DNA of 64,000 nt from positions 496,001 to 560,000 of the forward strand of contig JADJQX010000007.1 of NCBI GenBank assembly GCA_016712525.1, in the 5' to 3' direction. Source of the stretch: Myxococcales bacterium. Lineage in GTDB: Bacteria; Myxococcota_A; Polyangia; Polyangiales; Polyangiaceae. Position 1 is the first letter of the stretch; every line of letters starts with the position of its first letter. A program made the translations under genes and the position numbers. The notes beneath the pieces were generated by a model that saw only the letters and a list, made by a program, of their open reading frames with translations, searched no databases and had not been told where the DNA came from. Below are positions 7,572 to 17,500 of the stretch, piece by piece.

Positions 7572-8284
7572 GGCAGGGCGCTCGCGATGGCCTCTCGCAC
7601 CGCGGCCATCACCTCGTCGCGAGGCCGCGAGCTCGAAATGGGAGCGTGAAACGTCACGTGGACAGGCTCGTCGGGTGCCGTGAGCGCGCCGTGGGAGGGG
7701 AGCACGTTTCTCGTGCCCGTCACGGTGACCGGTAGGATACGGAGCTCGAGGTCCCTCGCGAGCACGAAGCCGCCCTTCTTGAACGGGCCGAGCTTCCCGT
7801 CGAGGCTGCGGGTGCCTTCGGGAGCGATCCAGAGGTGGGTGCCCCCCCGGAGCATGGGCTTCGCGGCTTCGAGGCTGCGGATGGCACTCTCGCGGTTCTC
7901 GCGGTCGACGGAAATGAACCCGGCTCCGCGCATCGCGCCGCCGAAGATCGGGATGCGGAAGAGCTCCTGCTTCGCCACCATGCGGAGGTTGCCCCCGAGC
8001 ACGTGGTAGAGCACCGGCACGTCGTAGTGGGACTGGTGGTTCGACATCACCACGAACGTCTCGCCGGGGGCCACGTGGTCGCGACCCGCCACGGTGACGT
8101 CCATCCGTGTGCCTTTCACGATGCGGTGTCCCCACCGGGAGAGGCGTTCGTCGCAGGTCGACTTCGACACGCGACCGACGGCCGCTTCGAGCACGGTCGG
8201 CGCACAGATGGCGAGCGTCTCGTACACGCTCATCAGGGTGAGTCGAAGGGAGCGGGCCACGCGCAGGTCCCAGGCTAGTAGCAC
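7568..8284 (-). CDS. 1-acyl-sn-glycerol-3-phosphate acyltransferase (PlsC family)
   Basis: A 238-residue membrane-associated acyltransferase with the catalytic NHQSHYD (H83, D88), FISVDRENRE and the substrate motif APEGTRS. This is the normal PlsC set for converting lysophosphatidate to phosphatidate. The GTG at 8284 is preceded by GGGAGG at 7 bases, and the open frame upstream of it is not protein-like, so the longer reading to 8584 is rejected. First gene of a minus-strand run with the lipid kinase (overlapping) and cardiolipin synthase. Confidence 0.87.
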   Translation of the reverse strand: MLLAWDLRVARSLRLTLMSVYETLAICAPTVLEAAVGRVSKSTCDERLSRWGHRIVKGTRMDVTVAGRDHVAPGETFVVMSNHQSHYDVPVLYHVLGGNLRMVAKQELFRIPIFGGAMRGAGFISVDRENRESAIRSLEAAKPMLRGGTHLWIAPEGTRSLDGKLGPFKKGGFVLARDLELRILPVTVTGTRNVLPSHGALTAPDEPVHVTFHAPISSSRPRDEVMAAVREAIASALP

Positions 8285-8550
8285 GACTTTGCCTCCCGAC
8301 GCCTGCGAGAAGGAGAGGGAAACGCGGAATTTTCGCGCGGAGGGACACACGACGACGGAATCGCCCCGGCATGCGCGTCGCGCACGAAGGATCGCGAGGT
8401 GTGCTCCGAAACCCCATTGAATCCGTTCAGTCTGGCCTTTACCATCGTGGCTCGACTGCCGCTTCGTGCGGGAAAAACCTAGCGATGTAGAAGGTTTACG
8501 TTCGCCAAGGTGCCCACGTCGTTCGGTTTTTCGGGGAACAGATTCGCAAG
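8285..8550. promoter_or_regulatory. Divergent intergenic region between the PlsC operon and the giant TPR gene
   Basis: These 266 bases separate two divergent transcription units and so should carry both promoters. The region is less GC-rich near 8410-8530 (GTTTACG, GGTTTTTCGGGG). An AAGG at 8548-8551 serves the TPR start. I cannot assign convincing -35/-10 boxes, and I see no conserved riboswitch or small ORF. Confidence 0.35.
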
Positions 8551-11500
8551 GTGACGATGAGCGCGAAGACCATCCGCAGCACACTTGGCCAGCTTCAGGA
8601 CGACCCGGAGAACACGGAGGCGCTCGCAGAGCTGCGCGCCGCCGTCGGGTATGACGCGGAGACGGGGAAGGTCACCTACGTCGAGGAGGACTTGCCTCGT
8701 GCGGAGCTCGCGAAGCTCCTCGAAGCCGCGCGAAAGGCGCACGAGGCCCGTCGCGAGTACGACGCCGTGGCGAACGTGCTGCGCCTCGAGCTCGGGCTCT
8801 CGGCCGGAAGTGAAGCGGAGCTCGGGCTCGCGCGAGAGCTCGGGCGTGTTCTCGACGACGAGCTGCTCGACGACGAGGCCGCGGTGAAGGCCTATGGCCG
8901 GGTGCTCGAGCTCGCCCCTGGCGACGATCACGCCGAAGAGGCGATCGAGCGCAGCACCATGCGTCGCGCCAAGTGGCGTGAGCTCGTGACCCGCTACGTC
9001 GAAGAGGCGAGGTCCGCGAGCGACACGGCGTTGAAGAGCTCGTTCCTGGTGAGCGCGGCCGAGACCGCCTTCCGCTACGGGCGGCCGGAGCTCGCGGCGA
9101 AGGGCAAGAAGGGCAAGGCTCCTCGTAAGGTCTTGCTCGAAGAGGTCGTGTCGGGCCTCTCCGAGGCCCTCGAGATCGATCCGAAGAACCGTCGCGCCGC
9201 GCTCTTGCTCGAGCACGTCTACCGCGAAGAGGAGCGCTTCGAGGAGCTCGCGCAGGCGATGGAGCGCTTCGCTCTCGAGTCCAGCGCGAAGGACGAGAAG
9301 GTCGCGGGATACCTGCGCCTCGGACGTCTCACGCGCAAGCGTCTCGCGGCGCCCGAGCGCGCGGCGACCGCCTACGAGCGTGTCCTCGAGCTGTCCCCGG
9401 GCCACCCGGAGGCCATCTCGTTCCTGGCGAATCACTTCACCGAGAAGGAGATGTGGGACCACCTCGTCGCGCTCTACGAGGAGCAGCTCGCCGGCGGCGG
9501 CGTTCGCGGTGGCCAAGAGGCTGGAACGCTCCTCCAGATCGCGATGGTCCACTGGCGCATGCGGAAGCGCCCCGAGCAGGCGGAGCCCTATTTCGAGCGT
9601 CTCCGGAAGATGGAGCCCGCGCAGCCGGTGATGCTCGCCTTCTTCCGTGAGGTGTGCGTCGAGCGCGGCGAATCGCAGCGGCTCGCGGCTATCCTCGGCG
9701 ACGCCCAGCGCGCCCTCCCCGAGGCCGAGCGCGCCAAGATCGCGACCGAGATCGCGAAGCTCGCCGAAGAGGGCGCCAACGCCGCCAAGGCGATCGAGCA
9801 GTGGCGCGCCCTGCATCGTCAAGATCCGTCGCACGCCGAGGCGCGCGTGGCCCTCCGCCGGCTCTACCGCCAGACGTCCGGGTGGAACGCCCTCGCCGAC
9901 CTCCTCCGCGGAGAGCTCGAGCGCATCGCTCCGGAGGACGCCGACGCGAGGCTCCCGGTGCTGCGCGAGATCGCCCAGGTCTACCGCGACCACTTGAAGA
10001 GCGACTCGGCGCTCGTCGCCGTGCTCACGCAGATCGTCACGCTGGCGCCTCAGGACGCCGACGCGCTCCGCGAGCTCTCGCGCGTGTACGAGGCGCTCCA
10101 GCGGTGGCGCGACCTCTTGACCACGCAGGCTCGTCTCGCCGAGCTCGAGCCCGACGCGGGCGCCCGCGCCGAGATCTACCGGGGCATCGCACGCCGGTGG
10201 ATCGAGCAGTTTTCCAACGTCCAGAACGCCGTCGAGGCGTACGAGAAGCTGCGCGAGGCCGCGCCGCTCGATCCGGAGGCCCTCGAGAAGCTCAAGGAGC
10301 TCTACGGGAAACGGCGCACCTACAACAAGCTCTACGAGCTCCACGAGGCCGAGGTCGCCGCGATGGCGCCCGGGGCCGAGCGCCGCGCCATCACGCTCGA
10401 GATGGCCAAGCTCGCCGCCGAGCGGCTCGACCGCGGCGCCGACGCGGTACGGCTCTACAAGAAGGTCCTCGAAGAGGAGCCCTCGTACCTCCCCGCGATC
10501 GACGCGCTCGAGAAGCAGTCCGAGCGCGACAAGGACTTCCGCTCACTCGCCGAGGTCCTCGAGCGCCGCGTCGAGCTCGCGACCGACGACGCCCAGCGTT
10601 TGCAGGTGCTTCAGAAGCTCGGTGCAGTGTACACGGATCGCCTCTCCGACTCGGAGGGGGCGAGCCGGACCTGGACGCGTGTCCTCGAGCTCTCTCCCAA
10701 CCACCCGAAGGCGCTCCGCGCCCTGCGGGATCGGTTCCTGGAGACGCACGACTTCGACGCGCTGACGGCGATGTACGATCGCACCCAGGACTACGAGGGG
10801 CTCGCCGAGGTGCTCTCGGGCGCAGCCGACAAGGCCAGCGATCCGGAGGCGAAGGTCGAGCTTTCGTTCCGTGCAGCGGCCGTCTACCGGGACAACCTCC
10901 GCGCGCCGGAGCGTGCCTTCCGCGCGTACGAGCGCGTGCTCGCCGTGCGCCCCACGGACGAGCGGGCCGCGAGCGAGCTCGTGCCGCTCTACGAGTCGGA
11001 CGAAAAGTGGGGCAGGTTGCCCCCGCTCTACGAAGTGCTCCTCGGTCACGCCAAAGACGACGGCGCCCGGCGAGCGCTGCTCCAGAAGCTCGTGGTGACG
11101 ACGGGAGACAGGCTCCAGGATCGGAGCACGGCGTTCTCGTGGGCGCGGAAGGTCTACGATCTCGACCCCACCCGGGAAGGCGCGCTCGCGGCTCTCGAGG
11201 CCGTCACGCGGAGCGCTGGCAAGTGGTCCGAGCTCGTCGAGATCCTGCGCGCGCGCCTGGCGAAGGGTGAGCCTTCGGCGGCTGAGGCGCGGAGCCTCAA
11301 GCTCGCGATCGCAGAGATCGCTGCGCGCGAGCTCGGGAGCGTCGACGAAGCCGTCGCGACGTACCGGTCCCTCTACGAAGCCGACGAGACCGACGAGGAG
11401 GTCGGCTCGCGACTCGACGCGCTCCTCCGCGCCGAGGCCCGTCACGACGACCTGCGATGGCTCCTCCGTCGCCGTGTCGATCGCGCCGAGGGCTCCGCGC

Positions 11501-14500
11501 GTCTCGACTTGCTCGCCGAGTGGGCCACTCTCGAAGAAGAGGGGCTCGAGAGCCCCGAACGCGCGGTGGCGCTCTACCGCGAGATCCTCGACGGAGACCC
11601 CTCGAACAAACGCGCCCTGCGTGCCGTCGCGCGGCTCTTGCGCCACGGCGGCGACGCGGCGGGTGCGGCTGCGGCGATCGAACGAGAGCGAGACCTGGCT
11701 CAAGGCAAGGACCTCGTCGCGAGGGAGCTCGAGCTCGCGGAGCTCTACATGGGGAGCTTGGGCCGTCCGGTCGACGCGCTCGCCGCTGCCGAGCGGGCCC
11801 TCGCCGCCGAGCCCAACGCACCGGAGGCGGTCGCGGTCGTCGAGAAGCTCCTTCCCGTCGCGGAGACCCGCGGCCGGGCGGCGGTGGTCCTCGAAGAGTC
11901 GTACGCTGCGACGGGGCGCCTCGAAAAACAAGCCGAGGTGCTCGGCGTGCGCATCGCGACCGCGGTGTCGCGCCAGGACAGGCTGCCGCTCTTCGAGCGC
12001 CTCGCCGACGTGCACGAGAAGCAGGGGGCCTTCGCGCTCGCGTTCGACGTCGTCGCGCGCGCCGTGGACGAGATCCCCTCCGAGCTCGCCCTGTGGGATC
12101 GCCTCGGCGTGCTCGCGAACCAGACGCAGCGAACCCAGGCCTTCGTCGATGCGATCGCGGCCTCGGTACCGCGCACCGGGCCCACGTCGCTGCCTCTCGC
12201 CGTCGAGCTCGATCTCGCCGAGCGCGCGGCCACGCTGTACGACGAGAACCTCGGCGACTCCGACGCGGCTCGCCCGTACCTCGAGCGCATCCTCAAGGCC
12301 GACCCGAAGAACGAACGCGCCTTCGCCCGCCTCCGTCAGAACCTCACCGCGCGCGAAAAGTGGGCCGATCTCGAGGCCGCCTACGAGCAGGTGATCGCCG
12401 CGCAAGAAGGCGAAGTGCGCGCGTCGCTCCTCGTCGACGTCGCGACCCTCGTGGAAGAGATCGTGGGCGAGCCCACGCGCGCCGTGGGGTATTACGAGCG
12501 CATCCTCGAGACCTTGCCCGATCACGATCAGGCCGTCTCCGCGCTCGACAAGCTCTACGCCGCGTCGGGCGAGTGGCGAAAGCTGTCGGCGCTCCTTCAG
12601 CGCAAGCTCGGCAACGCCATCGGTGACGAGGCCACGACGCTGCGCCTCCGCCTCGGCAGGATCTTCCACGAGAAGCTCTCCGAGCCAGGGAACGCGATCG
12701 GGTACCTCGAGGAGGTCCTCGCGGACGACCCGACGAACCGCGAGGCGAAGGACCTCGTGGAGGCGACGCTGGCCGTGCCCGAGCTGCGTAAGCGTGCGGC
12801 TGAAATTCTAGAGGGAGTGTACTCCCACCGCGGCGAGAGCCGTGATCTCGTTCGGATTCTCGAGGTCCGGCTCGAGTTCGCCACCGACCGCGACGAACGA
12901 CGAGACCTCCTGCGCCGCGTCGCCGACCTCCGCGACGAGAAGCTCACCGACGACGCCGGTGCCCTCGAGGCCTACGCGCGCCTCGTTCCGCTCACCCCCG
13001 AGGACGTCGACAACCGGCGCCGCTTCCTCGAGATCAGCGCGCGCCACGGCGCGATGGCGAAGGCCGCCGAGGTGCTCCGCGAGGCCGCCGAGGCCGCCTC
13101 CGCGCCGCAGCCGCGCGCCGACATTCTCCTCGAGGTCGCGAAGATCCACGAGGGGAGCGCCGACGCGACGCGCGCCGAAGGGATCTACCGCGAGGTGCTC
13201 GAGCTCGACCGGGAGGACCCGACGGTGGCCCTGCCGGCCGCTCGCTCGCTCGAGCGCATCTACGGAGCGACGGGGCGTAGCAAAGAGCTCGCCGAGATGA
13301 TCCGCGTCCAGGTGAAGCTCGAGGTCGAGCCCGACGCTCGTCGCGCGCTGCTCGGCCGGCTCGGGGCCCTCTGCGAAGAGCAGCTCTCCGACCTCGACGC
13401 CGCCGTGGGCGCGTGGAAGGAGCGCCTCGAGGACGACCCGACCGACGACGAGGCCCTCGTGGCCCTCGACCGGCTCTACGAGCGCAAGGGAGACGCGCGC
13501 GCGCTCGTCGACATCCTTCGCTCGCGGGAGCGCCTTGCCCAGGGCGCCGACGCGCGCAAGACCTTCATGGTCCGCGCCGCCGCGACGCTCGACGAGAAGC
13601 TCGGAGACATCGACGAGGCCATCCTCGCGTACCGGGCGGTGCTCGACGACTTCGGTCCCGAGCGCTCGATCCTGGCGAGCCTCGCGCGCCTCTACGAACG
13701 TGCGAAGCGCAACGAGGATCTCGCCGAGACGCTGGTCGCGGAGCTCGGCCTCGTGGACGTCGTCGACGAACGCCTCGACCTCCTGACGCGGCTCGGCGAC
13801 GTGCGACGAAACCTCCTCGGCGAGGTCGACGCCGCCATCGACGCGTACCGTGAGGCGCTCACGCTGAGCCCCTCCCACGCGAAGAGCCGCGAGGCCGTCG
13901 AGGCGCTCCTCGATCACGAGACCGCTCGCAAGGACGCCGCCGACCTCCTCCGCCCCCTCTACGAAGCGGACGACGCGCACGAGAAGCTCCTCCGCGTCCT
14001 CGACATCCAGATCGACGGAACGGACGGGATCGACGAGAAGCTCCAGCTGCTCGCGCTCGCGGCCGACGTGGCCGAAGGTCGCCTGCACGACGCGACGCGA
14101 GCCTTCGTGTACGCGGCCCGTGGCACACGCCACGCCGCGGCCGAGACTCAGCTCGGGGAGTGGCTCCAAAGGGTCGAGCGGCTCGCCGAAAAGAACGGTG
14201 ATTTCAAGGGTTTGTGCGCCCTTTTGAGGGAGGTCGCGGGCGACATCCTGGACGAGGACCGCCAGGTCGCGGTGCTCCTCCGGGTGGCGGACCTCGGCCG
14301 CGACAAGCTCGACGATCTCGACCTCGCGCGCGAGTACTACGAGAAGGCGCTGGAGCTCCGAGGCGACGACGAGCACGCCCTCCTCGCGCTGGAGGCGATC
14401 TTCGAAGGGAAGGGCGCGGACCAGGACCTCTACCGCATCCTCAAGCGGCGGGGCGAGAGCGCTCGGACCGACGGCGAGCGGCGCACCGTGTACATGAAGG

Positions 14501-17500
14501 AAGCCCGCCTCCTCGACGAGAAGCTCGGCGAGAAGGTGTCCGCGATCGAGGTGTACGAGCGGATCCTCGATTTGGGCCTCGAGGCGGACGCGATCGCGTC
14601 GCTCGAGCGCCTCTACGCCAGCGAGGGCCGCTGGGAGGACCTCGTCGCGCTCCACGAGCGGAGGCTCTCCGAGGGGGCCCTCTCGGACAGCGACAAGGCC
14701 GCTCTCCACCACGCGCTGGGTGGCCTGCGCGAGGCGCGCCTCGGCGACGCGGATCGCGCGTTCGACGAGTACGTAGCTGCTCTCACCCTGGTGCCGCAGC
14801 ACGCGCCGACCGTGGCGTCCCTCGAGGCGCTCATGAAGGAGCAGGCGCACGCCGCGCGCTCCGCGGAGATCCTCGAAGGGGTGTATCTCGCGCGCCACGA
14901 GTGGCGCAAAGTGATGTCCACCCTCGAGGCCCGGCTCGGCGCGAGCCAGGATCCCGACGAGCGTCGCCAGCTGCTTCGGCGCCTTTCGAAGCTCGAAGAG
15001 GAGCAGTCCGACGACCTCAAGGCCGCGCTCGACGTGACGGCTCGGCTCCTCGCCGAGGACGTCACCGACGAGTCGACCTGGGCCGAGCTCGAGCGCCTCG
15101 CGCGCGCCGCCAACGCCGAGCGTCGCCTCGCCGAGGTGTACGCGTCCGAGCTCGAGAAGATCGCCTCGGACGAGCCCGCCACGGCGAAGCTCGCCGAGCG
15201 GACCGGAGAGCTCTTCGAGCAGCTCGGGGACATCGACCGTGCGCTCGTCTTCTTCCGGCGGGCGTATGCGTTCGCTCCCGAGGACCAAAAGGCGGCGTTC
15301 GATGCCATCGATCGCCTCCTCACGAAGGCGAAGCGCCCGGTCGAGCGGGTGGCCCTTTACCGCGAGTCGCTCGACCATCGCCACGACTCGTCCGATCGCG
15401 TTCGCACGCTGCACGTCATCGCGGGCCTCCAGGAGGCCGAGCTCGGCGACGACGCGGCGGCGATCGAGAGCTACCGTGCCGCGGTGGACACCGAGGACAC
15501 GGACACGACGTCGCTCGACGCGCTCACGAGGCTCTTCGCCAAGAACGCCCGGTGGGACGACCTGTCCGAGCTCCTCCGCCGCCGCGCCGAGCAGAGCGCG
15601 ATGCCCGAAGAAGAGGCCCGCTTCCGCTTCGATCTCGCCACCGTCCTTCGCGAGAAGGTCGGCGACGTGAGCCGGGCGGTCGACGAGTACCAGGCCATCG
15701 TCGAGCTCCTCGGCGAGTCTCCCCGTACCCCCTACCGGGAGACGGTGGCGGCTCTCGAGTCGCTCCTCTCGGACGAGTCGCACAAGGTGCGAGTCGTCGA
15801 GATCCTGCGGCCGCTCTACGAGCGCGCAGACGACTGGCAGCATATCGTCTCGGTGAACGAGCACCGTCTCGCGATCGCCCAAGACTCGGGCGAGCGGGTC
15901 GGAGTCCTTCGCGAGAACGCCCGCTTGCTCGAGCAGCGCGGCAACGACCCGCATCGAGCCTTCGAGGCCTTGCGCCAAGCCTTCGTGCTCGACCCGGACG
16001 ACGGGGAGACGCGGGAGGAGCTCGACCGTCTCGCGGTGGCGACGTCGCGCTGGGACGACCTCGCCGAGACCTACGAGCGTGGGATCGAGGCAACCGATGG
16101 CGTCGGCAAACGGGAGCTCCTCGAGGCGCTCGCCAAGCTGCACGACAAGCGTCGCGACGATCCGCGTCGCGCGCTCGACGCGTACGACCGGCTCTTCCGC
16201 CTCGACGAGAGCGAGATTCATCCGCTCGACGAGATGGTCGATCTCGCCACGCTCTTGTCCGACTGGCCCACGTTGGTGCGCGTCCTGACGAAGCGCGTCG
16301 AGCTCATCCCCTCCGACGACGAGCGTGCGAGCACGTGGCGGCGCATCGGCGAGGCCAAACGCGACATGCTCGACGACGCGCAAGGTGCCACCGAGGCCTA
16401 CGAGCGCGCGCTCGACCTCGAGCCGGAGAGCGCGTTCACGCTCGACAACCTCATCCCGCTCTACGAGGCGAAGAACGACGCCGCGAGGCTCGTCGACCTC
16501 TATCGTCGACGAATCGAGCTCTGCGGAGAGGACGACGAGGGCCTCAAGCTGCAGCTCCTCCTCGACGCCGCCGAGCGCTACGAGAAGGGGCTCGGAGAGC
16601 GACGCGAGGCGATCCAAGCGCTCACCGAGGCCCTCGAGGTTCGCCCCGACTCGGTCGACGTCCTCGAGCGCCTCGGCGCGCTCTACGAGACCGAAGGGAT
16701 GTACGCCGAGCTCCACGAGAACCTCCGCGCCCGCGCGGGGCTCGAGGCCGACTCCGACAAGCGCCGCGCGCTCAAGAAGCGTGTCGGTGGGCTGCTCGCG
16801 AAGGAGCTCGACGATCCCGCGCAGGCGCTCGTCGCGTACTCCGACGTGCTCGCGATGGGCTTCGATCCCGACGCGATCGCGGCCATCCGCGCGATCGGCG
16901 AGGCCCGCGAAGAGCTCCGGCACGAGGCGGCCGAGTCGGTCACCGGCATCCTGCTCGCCGAGGGCAAGTACGCCGAGCTCGTCGACGTGCTCGAGCTCCG
17001 CCTCCGCGCCGAGACCGAGCCCTTCGATCGAGCCCGGACCCTCCGGCAGATCGCGGAGTATTGCGAAAATCGGGTCGAGTCGCCCGATCGCGCCCTCGGC
17101 GCGCTCCTCCGTTCGCTCGCCGAAGAGCCCGGGGACGCGCCGACCCACACCGACATCGAGCGGCTCTGCAAGGCCGTCGGCAAGTCCGGCTTCGAGAAGT
17201 ACGCCGACACGTTGCGCGAACGGGCCACGTCCACGTTCGACTCGACGGTGACCGCCGACCTCTACGCGAGGCTCGGCCGCATCGAGCGCGCCGAGCTCGG
17301 GAACGCCAGGAAGGCTGCGGAGGCCTTCCAGCACGCCGCCGAACAAGGGGGAGACACGACCGAGGTGCTCGTCGCCCTCGAGTCGGTCTTCTCGGAGCTC
17401 GGCGACAGCGCCGCCCTCGCCGACGTGCTCGAGCGGCGCATCGCCCTCGAGACGGAGGCCGAGCCCACCGCCGATCTGGTGCACCGGCTCGCGTGCCTCC

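Noticed and set aside
5133..7649. 838-codon plus-strand frame across the cardiolipin synthase and lipid kinase genes
   Set aside because: Antisense to two well-supported enzymes; composition is a shadow pattern.
7568..8584. Longer 338-residue reading of the PlsC protein
   Set aside because: The added N-terminus is Arg/Ser-rich, not protein-like; GGGAGG before GTG 8284 fixes the start.
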